64,000 bases of DNA. It comes from SHWB01 sp050246875 (lineage in GTDB: Bacteria; Pseudomonadota; Alphaproteobacteria; UBA6615). Positions 1-9,685 of the stretch are shown here, in pieces (positions within the stretch are counted from its first letter, which is position 1; each line of letters begins with the position of its first letter). The DNA is taken from positions 255,146 to 319,145 of the forward strand of contig JBFWVF010000007.1 in NCBI GenBank assembly GCA_050246875.1, written 5' to 3'. Both the position numbers and the translations under genes were made by a program. The notes under the pieces are model-generated. The model was not told the DNA's origin. It saw only the letters and a program-made list of their open reading frames with translations, and ran no database searches.

Positions 1-1275
<1,275 letters not shown>

Positions 1276-1277
1276 GA

Positions 1278-2453
1278 CTAGCGCCCCTGTTCGCTCGCCG
1301 GCGCGAGCGCCATCGCCGCGCCGTCCCGCCAGAGATGGCCACAACCGAGACGGCGGGCTTCGGCCGCCGGATCGGCGGCGCCGTCGAGGTCGGCGACCGT
1401 GGCCCAGCCATCGGCCCGCAACGCCTCGGCCGCCGCTGCCGAGGTACCGGCCGGCAGGAAGATGCGCCGTGCCGGCGCCGGCGGCGGCACGGCACGCAGG
1501 ATCGAATCGAGATAGAGGGTGAAGCCGGTCGCCGGCTCGCCGCCATCGGTGACATAGCGGCCGCCGCGGCCCAGCTCGCCGCGCACCCCGGCGGCGAAGA
1601 TCGTGAAGCTGACGCCGGTCTGGTACTCGAAGCCGCGGTACTCGACGGGATCGAGCGTCAGGGCGAGGTCGGGCGCCGCCTCGCGCACGCCGGCGACGAC
1701 CGCGGCCAGCCTCGCCACCTCGGCGGCGGCATCCTGCGGCATGTCGAGGCCGCCGAGGGTGGCCAGCACCTTCTCGGCCGGTCCCGCCTCGACGACGAGA
1801 CGCGCCAGCAGCTTCGCCGTCGGCGCCTCGGTGCCGCAGATGGCCCGCACCCGCGCCGCATCCTTGCGGTCGAGCGCCTCGCGCAGCTCGCGCACCTCGG
1901 CGCGGTCGAGCCCGGTGCCGGCCAGCACGCGGGCGACCAGCGCCGGGGAATTGAGGTCGATCGTCGGCGCCGTCACGCCCACCGCAGCCAGCGCGGCCGT
2001 CGCCAGCAGCACCAGCTCGACGTCGGCCGCCACGGCGGCGGAGCCGATCAGTTCGACGCCGGCCTGCGCCACCTCGCGCTCGGGGCGGAGCTGGCTGGCG
2101 TGGACGCTCAGCACCGGGCCGGAATAGGACAGGCGCAGCGGCCGCGGCGCACGGGCCAGGCGGTACTGCGCGATGCGGGCGATCTGCAGCGTCATGTCGG
2201 CGCGCACCGCCATCATGCGGCGGCTGACCGGGTCCATGACGCGGAACATGTCCTCGGCCAGCGAGCCGTTGCCGCCGGCGCCCACCAGCGTCGTCTCGAA
2301 CTCGACCAGCGGCGGCTTGACCTGCTGGTAGCCATGGGCGGCGAAGGTGGCGAGCAGGCGCGCGGAGGCGGCCGCCTCGTGGGCGGCGTCGGGCGGCAGC
2401 AGGTCATGCAGCCCGGCGGGCAGCAGGGCCCGGTTTTCCGGCTCGTCGGTCAT
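1278..2453 (-). CDS. hisZ: ATP phosphoribosyltransferase regulatory subunit
   Basis: HisZ is a class II aminoacyl-tRNA synthetase-like paralogue of HisRS without synthetase activity; it pairs with short-form HisG in the first step of histidine synthesis. The 391-residue product starts MTDEPENRALLPAGLHDLLP, the usual opening. It contains the HisRS-like strand FRVMDPVSRRMMAVRADMT and a YQTGVSFTIFA segment. A longer reading frame exists upstream to 2558, but its extra 35 residues are unlike the family, so the ATG at 2453 is chosen. The gene is translated just ahead of purA. No clear ribosome site is visible. Confidence 0.92.
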   Translation of the reverse strand: MTDEPENRALLPAGLHDLLPPDAAHEAAASARLLATFAAHGYQQVKPPLVEFETTLVGAGGNGSLAEDMFRVMDPVSRRMMAVRADMTLQIARIAQYRLARAPRPLRLSYSGPVLSVHASQLRPEREVAQAGVELIGSAAVAADVELVLLATAALAAVGVTAPTIDLNSPALVARVLAGTGLDRAEVRELREALDRKDAARVRAICGTEAPTAKLLARLVVEAGPAEKVLATLGGLDMPQDAAAEVARLAAVVAGVREAAPDLALTLDPVEYRGFEYQTGVSFTIFAAGVRGELGRGGRYVTDGGEPATGFTLYLDSILRAVPPPAPARRIFLPAGTSAAAAEALRADGWATVADLDGAADPAAEARRLGCGHLWRDGAAMALAPASEQGR

Positions 2454-2593
2454 CGTCGTCTGGCTGGAGTTCGCCCCGGGCTGATCCGCGCGCGGATCGG
2501 CGTCGGGATGTAGCGGACAAGAGCCGACGAGGGCAAATGGAAATCCCCGGCGATGCAACAGATGATCCGTGAAAGTGTTGCGTTAGCAAGCAC

Positions 2594-2622
2594 TTGCAGG
2601 CGCATTCGTAATGCGCGATAAC
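2594..2622 (+). promoter_or_regulatory. Candidate sigma70-type promoter with palindrome in its spacer
   Basis: TTGCAG at 2594-2599 and GATAAC at 2617-2622 are separated by exactly 17 bases, 49 bases before the OmpA-like start codon. The whole 17-base spacer (2600-2616) is an inverted repeat with 7-base arms GCGCATT and AATGCGC around CGT, which would suit a repressor site. The repressor is unknown. This is inferred from sequence pattern only. Confidence 0.45.
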
Positions 2623-2670
2623 ATCCGGGCAAGCCGCCGGGCCGCGGGTTGCCCTCGAGGGGTCGTTCGC

Positions 2671-3852
2671 ATGCGCCGGGTCGCACCCGCACTGGCCGCC
2701 GTGATCCTGCTCGCCGCCATGCCGGCGGCGGCGCAGGAAGGCCGTTACTATGTCGGTACGGCGCTCGGCTACAACATGCCGTCGGACGCCAGCATCAGCG
2801 GCGGCGCGATCAGCAACTCCATCGAGTTGGAGGGCGACTGGGTCGGGTCGCTGTCGGCCGGCTGGCTCGCCTGGGGCACGCCGGGCGCTGGTGGCCTGCG
2901 CCTCGACCTCGAAGGCGGCTACCGCAACAACAACGCCGACAGCATTTCCGGCCGCTCGGCGAACGGCGAGGTGGGCGTCCTCTCGCTGCTCGGCAACGCC
3001 TTCTGGGACATCGACCTCGACACCTGGCTGACGCCCTATCTCGGCGGCGGGCTCGGCTATGCCCGCGTCAACTACGACGGCGTCGGGCCGATCGGCGGCA
3101 CGTCGATCGACGAAGAGGACTTCAGCTTCGCCTGGCAGGTCGGCGGCGGCCTCGCCGTCGACATCAAGGACGGCCTGCAGGCGACGTTCGACTACCGCTA
3201 CCTGACGGTGCCCGACCTGTCCTATGCCGCCGGTGCCAACACCGTCTCGACGAGCTACGAGAGCCACGCCGTGATGGCCGGCCTGCGCTTCCGCATCGGC
3301 ACGCCGGTACGCGGCTGGAACGGGCGGGCCAACCCGATGCCGGCAGAGGGTACCCGCGACACCGAGAAGGCGCGCGCCAACCAGCCGCCGCGCGCGCCCA
3401 TCGCCGCCGCGCCGGCCAATCCGGCGCCCGGCTCCCTGCCCGCCGCCCGCCTGCCCGAGCAGCCGATCGCCGCGCTCGGTGCGCCGCGCAACGGCGTCGT
3501 CGTCGCGTCGCTGCCGCCGGCGGCGCGCCGTTACGTCCTGTTCTTCGAGCCGAACTCGGTCGAACTGTCGCCGGTCAGCCAGCAGATCGTCCGCAAGCTG
3601 GCCGAGACGGCGCGCAACCGCGCCCAGCTCGTCGAGACCGTCGCCTATGACGACGCGACGCGCCGCAGCGGCGACAGCTTCCCGCTGGCGACCCGCCGCG
3701 CCCAGGCGGTGCGCGACGCTCTCGTCGCCGCCGGCTTTCCGTCGGACCGCGTCGCCGTCGAGGCGCGCGAGGAAGTCGCGGAACTCAGCAAGATCGGCGG
3801 CGCACCGACGGCCGCCCTGCCCGGCCGCCGCGTCGAACTGACGGTGCGCTGA
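2671..3852 (+). CDS. OmpA-like outer membrane protein: barrel plus divergent C-terminal domain
   Basis: The 393-residue product has a signal peptide (about residues 1-21, ending AMPAAA). An outer membrane beta-barrel follows (about 22-210) with alternating aromatic strands such as RYYVGTALGYNMP and FDYRYLTVPDLSY. Next is a proline/alanine-rich linker (about 220-280), then an OmpA-like domain. The last domain has RYVLFFEPNSVELSP and ATRRAQAVRDAL, which fit the OmpA_C fold. The usual peptidoglycan-contact signature TDxxG is replaced by YDDATRRSG, so cell-wall binding is uncertain. The start at 2671 is preceded by GAGGGG; an ATG at 2611 lies inside the promoter palindrome and is rejected. The gene runs divergently from hisZ and precedes the M48 cluster. 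Confidence 0.8.
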   Translation: MRRVAPALAAVILLAAMPAAAQEGRYYVGTALGYNMPSDASISGGAISNSIELEGDWVGSLSAGWLAWGTPGAGGLRLDLEGGYRNNNADSISGRSANGEVGVLSLLGNAFWDIDLDTWLTPYLGGGLGYARVNYDGVGPIGGTSIDEEDFSFAWQVGGGLAVDIKDGLQATFDYRYLTVPDLSYAAGANTVSTSYESHAVMAGLRFRIGTPVRGWNGRANPMPAEGTRDTEKARANQPPRAPIAAAPANPAPGSLPAARLPEQPIAALGAPRNGVVVASLPPAARRYVLFFEPNSVELSPVSQQIVRKLAETARNRAQLVETVAYDDATRRSGDSFPLATRRAQAVRDALVAAGFPSDRVAVEAREEVAELSKIGGAPTAALPGRRVELTVR

Positions 3853-3947
3853 GGCCGCGACGTGGTGTCCCGCCTCGCGAGAGGCAGTTCTGGTCCCTTC
3901 CCGTATTCCGCGCTAAGCTTCCGTACAGCCGGGACGGGAGGCGACCG

Positions 3948-4826
3948 ATACGCTCCGTTCGCTTAGGACTAGCCGGGGCGCTGCTGGCGGGGCTGCTCGC
4001 GGGCTGCGGCGTCGCGCATGACATGCCCGACGTTTCGGAGCGCGACCGCGCGCGGGCGTCCGCCGAGATCGCGGACACGGCACCCGGCCACACCCTATCC
4101 GGCCGTAGCGTCTCGGAGAACCGGGACCTTACCGTAACGGCGGCCATGCGGCTCAAGGCCGCTGCCGCACCGATCTGCGCCCATGCCGGCCGCACCGACT
4201 GCGTCTTTCTTATCGGCTTCAGCGAGGCATACACGGTCGATCTCACCTTCGCCGAGGCGGACAAAATTTTCATTTTCGAGGAACTCGCGCGCCTGCTCGA
4301 AAGCGAGGACGAGTTCGCCGCTATCTTGGCGCATGACATGGGGCACCAGATCGCCGGGCATATAGACCGTGCGCGGACCGACAACGCCATCGGCCGCGTG
4401 ATCGCCGGAACGCTCGTCCTGACACTGGATATTGCGCTGGGAACGCTGCATGGGCTGGCGGCAGGCAATAGCGCCGCAGGCCGCTACGGCTACAGTTCCC
4501 CGCGCCATCGCCATGCGTCGCTCGGACTTGGCGACCGGTTCCGGCGCCTTACCTTCACGACGGCGCAGGAGTGTGAAGCCGACTATATCGCCGCCTATCT
4601 GCTGAAACGCGCCGGATACGACCTCAGCGTGGCCCGCAGGGTATGGATACAGTTGGCCCACGCCACCGACGGGACGTCGGCCGGCGCGTTCCGGAATCAT
4701 CAGGGTAGCCCGTACCGCCTCGCCGCGTGGGACAAGGCCGTCGCCGAAGTCGAGACCAGCGCCGACCTGCTGCCGGTCCGGGCACGCTGGCCGCAACTCG
4801 TCCGCGACACCGGGGTGGAGGATTGA
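3948..4826 (+). CDS. M48-type peptidase lipoprotein with HDMGH motif; probable ATA start
   Basis: This is a relative of M48 zinc metallopeptidases (BepA/LoiP-like envelope proteases), but the catalytic motif reads HDMGH, with Asp in place of the catalytic Glu. The third zinc ligand region, ECEADYIAAYLLKRAGYD, is intact. A hydrophobic stretch follows the motif. The first ATG in frame is 4023, which would remove the export signal. Reading upstream in frame gives a clear lipoprotein signal ending LLAGC, and no ATG, GTG or TTG precedes it. An ATA at 3948 sits 7 bases after a GGGAGG ribosome site. With that start the lipobox Cys is residue 20 and the HDMGH motif residue 129, the same as in the next gene from its GTG start. 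The product would be 292 residues. Confidence 0.65.
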   Translation: MRSVRLGLAGALLAGLLAGCGVAHDMPDVSERDRARASAEIADTAPGHTLSGRSVSENRDLTVTAAMRLKAAAAPICAHAGRTDCVFLIGFSEAYTVDLTFAEADKIFIFEELARLLESEDEFAAILAHDMGHQIAGHIDRARTDNAIGRVIAGTLVLTLDIALGTLHGLAAGNSAAGRYGYSSPRHRHASLGLGDRFRRLTFTTAQECEADYIAAYLLKRAGYDLSVARRVWIQLAHATDGTSAGAFRNHQGSPYRLAAWDKAVAEVETSADLLPVRARWPQLVRDTGVED

Positions 4827-4912
4827 AGCTCGCGCCGCAGGCAACGGCGCCGCCGTTCTGGCTCTTTCCGGCATGCTGGACTAGCCTGCCCCGGGGCGCG
4901 TGGGAGGAGCGC

Positions 4913-5731
4913 GTGCACATCGTTCGCTGCATGCTTGCCGGGTTGCTGCTGGCGACGCTGCTCGGGGGCTGCGGGGCCATCCACCGGCTGCCGGACATCT
5001 CCGACCTCGACCGCAAGAAGGCGATCGAGGAAATCGACGCCGCGGGCGCCGAACTGGCGCCGTCCGAGCGCAGCGTCACCGACAACGCCAAGATGGTCAG
5101 CGAGGTTTCGGCGCGCCTGCGCGCCGCCGTCGAGCCGGTCTGCGCCCATGCCGGTCACGAAAGCTGCACCTTCGACGTCGTCTTCCGCGACAAGGACACC
5201 TTCAACGCCTACGCCACCGGGACGAACAGGATCATCATGTTCGACGGCTTCGTGCGCGTCCTCGAAAGCGAGGACGAATGCGCCGCGGTGCTGGCGCACG
5301 AGATGGGACACCACATCGCCGGCCACATCGAGAAGACCCGCACCAATGCCGCCATCGGCAGCGCCATCTCGATGGTCCTCGTCACCGCACTGCAGGTGGC
5401 CGTGGGCGCCTATGGCGGTCCGTCCAGCTATAGCGACACGCAGCGCACGCTGCAGGATGCGCAGAAGCTCGGCGAGGGCATCGGCGCGCTGTCCTTCAGC
5501 AAGGAACACGAGCGCGAGGCCGACTACATCGCCGCCTACATACTCAAGCGCGCCGGCTACGACCTTGTCGCCGCGCGCAAGGTATGGATGCGACTGACCA
5601 GGGCCTCGGGCAAGACCGAGTCCGACCTGTTCAGCACCCATCCCGCCGGCCCCGAGCGCCTCGCCGCATGGGACAAGGCGGTCGCGGAAGTGGAGGCCAG
5701 CGCCGACTTGCTGCCGGTGCTCGTGCGTTAG
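4913..5731 (+). CDS. M48-family zinc metallopeptidase lipoprotein, intact HEMGH motif
   Basis: Predicted periplasmic lipid-anchored M48 metalloprotease of 272 residues. The signal peptide ends LLGGC, giving lipidated Cys20. The zinc and catalytic motif HEMGH is at residues 129-133, followed by a hydrophobic helix. EREADYIAAYILKRAGYD supplies the third ligand, and SDLFSTHPAGPERLAAW matches the downstream His region of the family. The GTG at 4913 is chosen because GGGAGGAG lies just upstream and it starts directly at the signal peptide; a longer frame to 4727 overlaps the previous gene and is unlike it. Of the three tandem copies, only this one keeps the full active site. The likely role by family is envelope protein turnover; the substrate is unknown. 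Confidence 0.87.
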   Translation: MHIVRCMLAGLLLATLLGGCGAIHRLPDISDLDRKKAIEEIDAAGAELAPSERSVTDNAKMVSEVSARLRAAVEPVCAHAGHESCTFDVVFRDKDTFNAYATGTNRIIMFDGFVRVLESEDECAAVLAHEMGHHIAGHIEKTRTNAAIGSAISMVLVTALQVAVGAYGGPSSYSDTQRTLQDAQKLGEGIGALSFSKEHEREADYIAAYILKRAGYDLVAARKVWMRLTRASGKTESDLFSTHPAGPERLAAWDKAVAEVEASADLLPVLVR

Positions 5732-5755
5732 GTCTGCGGGTGAACCGAGAATGCA

Positions 5756-6553
5756 ATGGCTATGTCGAACATGAACCGGTTGGCCGCCATCCTCGCCGCT
5801 CTGTTAGCGTCCACCGCTTGCACACCGACGCGCATCAACTACGTCCCGCCGGCTATCGACTATGTCAGCGCAGAATCCCAAGACGCAGCCGGGCCGCCCA
5901 CCGAGGCCTCACGGCCCGCCGACAAGGATCGGGAGGTCGTCGCCGAGGTTGTCGCCCGACTGGCCGGTGCAGCGGGTCCTCTCTGCGAGCAGGTAAAACG
6001 CAGTCCGTGCGAATTTAACGTCGAACTGGTCGAGTCCAGCGCAAGCGAAATTCGATTCTCCGAAGACAAAGTGCTTCTGTCAGCAGGCCTCGCGCGCACG
6101 CTCCAATCCGCTGACGAAGTCGCCGCCGTTCTGGCTCACCAGTTCGCCCATGTCCTCGCGCGCCACACGCAATTACCGACTGAAGAGATGCGACGCCATG
6201 ATGAGGAGAGCGCGAGGCAACTCGGCGCGGCAATCTTCGTCCTGCTGCTTGCGGGTCCCGCAGCGGTTCGCGCCACAACTCCACCACGTACACCCCCCGA
6301 TCCAACCAAGGGGCCGTACGATGCAATGGATGAATTGGCAGCGGACTATGTCGCCGTCTACCTGATGGTACGCGCCGGCTTTAATCCCGGCGCCATGCGC
6401 AGTGTCTGGTCACGTACATTGCCTGGCGCACATGAAACGGATCCGACCTGGGTCGTGCAGCACAACGCCCCAACCTCGCGCATCGCCGCGATCGACGAGG
6501 CGATCCTCGAAGCGTTCTCCGAGCCGGGCCGCCTGCCGACAATCAAGCCGTAG
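5756..6553 (+). CDS. M48-like lipoprotein pseudoprotease with HQFAH motif
   Basis: Third tandem copy, 265 residues and more diverged. The export signal ends LLASTAC; the -3 residue is Ser rather than Leu, so the lipobox is weak. The motif reads HQFAH (about residues 128-132), with Gln replacing the catalytic Glu. The metal-binding His pair and the ELAADYVAVYLMVRAG ligand segment remain. It should therefore bind zinc but not cleave peptides, if the family mechanism holds. Paired cysteines like those of the other copies are kept near residue 80 (LCEQVKRSPCEF). The start could also be one of the ATGs at 5762 or 5771. Its stop is only 7 bases from the end of the convergent LVIVD gene. Confidence 0.8.
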   Translation: MAMSNMNRLAAILAALLASTACTPTRINYVPPAIDYVSAESQDAAGPPTEASRPADKDREVVAEVVARLAGAAGPLCEQVKRSPCEFNVELVESSASEIRFSEDKVLLSAGLARTLQSADEVAAVLAHQFAHVLARHTQLPTEEMRRHDEESARQLGAAIFVLLLAGPAAVRATTPPRTPPDPTKGPYDAMDELAADYVAVYLMVRAGFNPGAMRSVWSRTLPGAHETDPTWVVQHNAPTSRIAAIDEAILEAFSEPGRLPTIKP

Positions 6554-6560
6554 CGACGAG

Positions 6561-7787
6561 CTACAGCCCGTTGAAGCGCAGGCAGTAGACGCCGTGGTTC
6601 TTGTCCGAGACGAAGATGTTGCCGCGTGAATCGACGACGACGTCCTCGGTCTGCGCGACCAGGCGGGTCGCCGGCAGCGGGCCGCGGCGCTCCACCGGGT
6701 CCGGCGGCATGAACCAGCCGACCTCCTTCGGCACGCGCACGTCCGAGATGTCGTAGATACGCAGGCCGGCATTGAAGTAGGTGAGAAACACCAGCTCGTC
6801 GCCGCCGTAGAGGTGGTCCTGCCACTGGTGCTGGTGCTGGTTGTGCGGACCGAAGCGGCCGCCCTTGTCGATGAAGGTCTTGTGCGGATACCCCTCGGGG
6901 ATCTGCGGCAACGGGAACAGCGAGATCAGGCGCGGGTTCTTCTCGTCCTTGACCTCGACGATGCCGGCATAGCCGAGCGGCTCGTCGCAGTTCTCGTTGA
7001 TCTCCTCGGAGTTGATCACGATGTGCGGGCTGTTGCGCAGCGGCACCACCGTGTGCACGCCGATGAACGACTTGAACGGCGGCGAGAACGACAGCTCGGA
7101 GACCAGCTTCGGCTTCTTGTAGTCGGCCACGTCGAGGATGATGAAGCCGCCGGCGCTGTAGGGCAGGTAGGCGCGATCGCCCTTCCGGTAGGCGCCGCCG
7201 TGCAGCATGGTGCCGAAGGGCCGTCCCTTCTCGCCGCCGGCCGTCCACTGGCCGTCGAGCCACCAGCGGCCGACCTCCTTGGGGTTGGCCGGGTCCTCGA
7301 TGTCGACGATCTGATAGATGTGGCCCTGGTAGCCCTCGGGCAGGCCGGTGGCGTGCACGTAGCGGCCGCCATCGTAGTAGTTGCGGTGCGTGCCCTCGCC
7401 GCCGCTCTTCCACTGGCCGAGCTTCTTCGGGTTCTCCGGGTCGGCCAGCGACCAGACGACGAAGCCCTCGTCGAAGCCCTTGGTCGGGTCGTCGCCCCAG
7501 CCCGGTGTGATCTTCTCGTAAGAGGAGACCATCTTGCCGTCGGCGACCTGCACCTGCAGCGTCCAGGTGTTCTCCGGCCCTTCGAGGAAGCGCACATAGC
7601 GCGGGTTCTTCGGGTCGGTCACCTCGACGATGTTGATGCCGGGGTGCCAGAAAGTCGCGGTGTACAGGTACCAGCGGTCGCCGGCCTTGTGCAGCGCGAG
7701 CTTGAAGGCCGGGCGCCCCTCGAGGTCGCAGTAGCCGATGGCCTCGACATTGTGGGCGAAGGCCTTGCCCGGCGGGAAGCTGCTCAT
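6561..7787 (-). CDS. LVIVD-repeat beta-propeller-like protein
   Basis: The 408-residue product has at least six LVIVD-type blades, each with a phrase like DPKNPRYV, DPENPKKLG, DPANPKEVG or DEKNPRLIS. Such repeats fold into propeller-like proteins of unknown function. It has no signal peptide, so it is probably cytosolic. A histidine-rich stretch (HNQHQHQWQDH) could bind metal. Translation starts behind a strong AGGAGG site. It is the last gene of a minus-strand run after three SMP-30-like genes, 24 bases behind the last of them. That points to a shared metabolic role, perhaps lactone or sugar-acid chemistry, which is inference only. Confidence 0.75.
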   Translation of the reverse strand: MSSFPPGKAFAHNVEAIGYCDLEGRPAFKLALHKAGDRWYLYTATFWHPGINIVEVTDPKNPRYVRFLEGPENTWTLQVQVADGKMVSSYEKITPGWGDDPTKGFDEGFVVWSLADPENPKKLGQWKSGGEGTHRNYYDGGRYVHATGLPEGYQGHIYQIVDIEDPANPKEVGRWWLDGQWTAGGEKGRPFGTMLHGGAYRKGDRAYLPYSAGGFIILDVADYKKPKLVSELSFSPPFKSFIGVHTVVPLRNSPHIVINSEEINENCDEPLGYAGIVEVKDEKNPRLISLFPLPQIPEGYPHKTFIDKGGRFGPHNQHQHQWQDHLYGGDELVFLTYFNAGLRIYDISDVRVPKEVGWFMPPDPVERRGPLPATRLVAQTEDVVVDSRGNIFVSDKNHGVYCLRFNGL

Positions 7788-7811
7788 GGCGGTTCCTCCT
7801 GGTAGCGTTGC

Positions 7812-8735
7812 TCAGGCCGTCGGCCAGGCCGCGCCCTGTGTGTTGAGATAGACAGCATAGAGCGAGTGCGTGGCGGTGATGAACAGGCGATTGCGCTTGG
7901 CCCCGCCGAAACCGACATTGGCCACCACCTCCGGTATGCGGATGCGGCCGAGCGGCGTACCGTCGGGCGCAAAGCACCACACCCCGTCGCCGGCGCTGGT
8001 CCAGACATTGCCGTGCACGTCGACGCGGAAACCGTCGAAGATGCCGACCTTGCACTCGGCGAAGACGCGGCTGCCCGAGAGGGTCTTGCCGTCGGCGCCG
8101 ACGTCGTAGGCGCGGATGGTGCGCGGCCCGCCCGGCACGCGGCTGCCGACGCATTCGACGGCGTAGAGGATCTTCTCGTCCGGCGAGAAGGCGAGGCCGT
8201 TGGGCCGGGCGATGTCGGTGATGACCGGCTCGACGACGCCGGTCGCCGGATCGAGGCGCCAGTACCAGGCGCCCGGCATCTCCGACGGCGCGAGTTCGCC
8301 GAAATAGGTCAGCTCGATGCCGGTCGGCGGATCGGAGAACCAGATGCTGCCGTCGGACTTGACCACCACGTCGTTGGGCGAGTTGAAGCGCTTGCCCTGC
8401 CAGTTGTCGACCAGCACGGTGATACGGCCGTCGTGCTCGGTGCGGGTGACGCGCCGCGTCGTGTGCTCGCAGGAGACGAGACGGCCCTCGCGGTCGACGG
8501 TGTTGCCGTTGGTGTTGCCGGTCGGCTCGCGGAACACCGCGACGGCGCCGTTGGTCTCGTCCCAGCGATAGAGGCGGTTGGCCGGGATGTCGGAGAAGAC
8601 AAGGTAGCGGCCGGCGCCGAACCACGCCGGCCCCTCGGTGAACATGCAGCCGGTGTGCAGCGTGTCGACGTGGACGTTGCCGAACACCAGCTTCGTGAAG
8701 CGCGGGTCGTGGACCTCGAACCAGTCGGTCAGCAT
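7812..8735 (-). CDS. SMP-30/gluconolactonase-like hydrolase, copy 3 in transcription order
   Basis: A 307-residue six-bladed propeller of the SMP-30/gluconolactonase/LRE family, calcium- or zinc-dependent lactonases. Predicted metal ligands are visible: Glu34 in TEGPAW, Asn121 in SPNDVVV, Asn179 in RPNGLAFS and Asp234 in FDGFRVD. No signal peptide is seen. It is very close to the next copy (8749-9675), with nearly the same first 40 residues (MLTDWFEV, FTKLVFGNVHVDTLHTGC). It starts 13 bases after its upstream copy. The physiological lactone is not evident. Confidence 0.87.
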   Translation of the reverse strand: MLTDWFEVHDPRFTKLVFGNVHVDTLHTGCMFTEGPAWFGAGRYLVFSDIPANRLYRWDETNGAVAVFREPTGNTNGNTVDREGRLVSCEHTTRRVTRTEHDGRITVLVDNWQGKRFNSPNDVVVKSDGSIWFSDPPTGIELTYFGELAPSEMPGAWYWRLDPATGVVEPVITDIARPNGLAFSPDEKILYAVECVGSRVPGGPRTIRAYDVGADGKTLSGSRVFAECKVGIFDGFRVDVHGNVWTSAGDGVWCFAPDGTPLGRIRIPEVVANVGFGGAKRNRLFITATHSLYAVYLNTQGAAWPTA

Positions 8736-8748
8736 CGGCGGCTAGTCC

Positions 8749-9675
8749 TCAGGCAGAACCGGGACGCAGCGCGCCCTGGGTGTTGAGATAGACGGCGTGC
8801 ACCGAGCGCGTGGCGGTGACGAACAATCGGTTCCGCTTCGGCCCGCCGAAGCAGACATTCGCCACCACCCCGGGGATGCGGATGCGGCCCAGCACCGTGC
8901 CGTCGGGCGCGTAGCACCACACACCGTCGCCGGTGCTGGTCCAGATGTTGCCGTGCACGTCGACGCGGAAGCCGTCGAAGATGCCGGTCTCGCACTCGGC
9001 GAAGACGCGGCCGCCCGACAGCGTCCGGCCATCGGCGGCGACGTCGTACGCGCGGATGGTGCGCGGCTTGCCCGGCACGGGACCGCCGATGCACTCGACG
9101 GCGTAGAGGATGCGCTCGTCGGGCGAGAAGGCGAGCCCGTTCGGCCGCTCGATGTCGGTGATGACCGGGTCGAGTTCGCCGGTCGCCGGGTCGAGGCGGA
9201 AGTACCAGTTGCCCGGCAGTTCGGGCGACGCCTCGCCGAAGAAGAAGCCGGTCTGCATGCCGGTCGGCGGGTCGGAAAACCAGATCGTGCCGTCCGACTT
9301 GACGATGACGTCGTTGGGGCAGTTCAGGCGCTTGCCGCGATAGCTGTCGGCCAGCACCGTGATGCTGCCGTCGTGCTCGGTGCGCGTCACCCGGCGGTTG
9401 CGATGCTCGCAGGTGACAAGCCGCCCCTCGCGGTCGACCGTGTTGCCGTTGGCGTTGCCGGTCGGCTCGCGGAAGACGGAGACGACGCCGTTGGTCTCGT
9501 CCCAGCGATACATGCGGTCGGCGGCGATGTCGGTGAACAGCAGGTAGCGGCCGGCGCCGAACCACGCCGGCCCCTCGGTGAACAGGCAGCCGGTGTGCAG
9601 CGTGTCGACATGGACGTTGCCGAAGACCAGCTTCGTGAAGCGCGGGTCGCGGACCTCGAACCAGTCGGTCAGCAT
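8749..9675 (-). CDS. SMP-30/gluconolactonase-like hydrolase, copy 2
   Basis: Second of three tandem copies, 308 residues. The ligand motifs TEGPAWFG, CPNDVIVKSDG, RPNGLAFSPDE and FDGFRVDVHGN are all kept, so catalysis is likely intact. It differs from copy 3 mainly in the loop after the second ligand (GMQTGFFFGEASPELPGN), which probably shapes the substrate pocket. It is spaced 10 bases from copy 1 and 13 from copy 3, which fits one message. Close similarity along the whole length points to recent tandem duplication. Confidence 0.87.
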   Translation of the reverse strand: MLTDWFEVRDPRFTKLVFGNVHVDTLHTGCLFTEGPAWFGAGRYLLFTDIAADRMYRWDETNGVVSVFREPTGNANGNTVDREGRLVTCEHRNRRVTRTEHDGSITVLADSYRGKRLNCPNDVIVKSDGTIWFSDPPTGMQTGFFFGEASPELPGNWYFRLDPATGELDPVITDIERPNGLAFSPDERILYAVECIGGPVPGKPRTIRAYDVAADGRTLSGGRVFAECETGIFDGFRVDVHGNIWTSTGDGVWCYAPDGTVLGRIRIPGVVANVCFGGPKRNRLFVTATRSVHAVYLNTQGALRPGSA

Positions 9676-9685
9676 GGACCCGGGC

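Noticed and set aside
2454..2558. 35-residue N-terminal extension of HisZ
   Set aside because: The extra residues do not resemble HisZ, while the ATG at 2453 gives the normal N-terminus.
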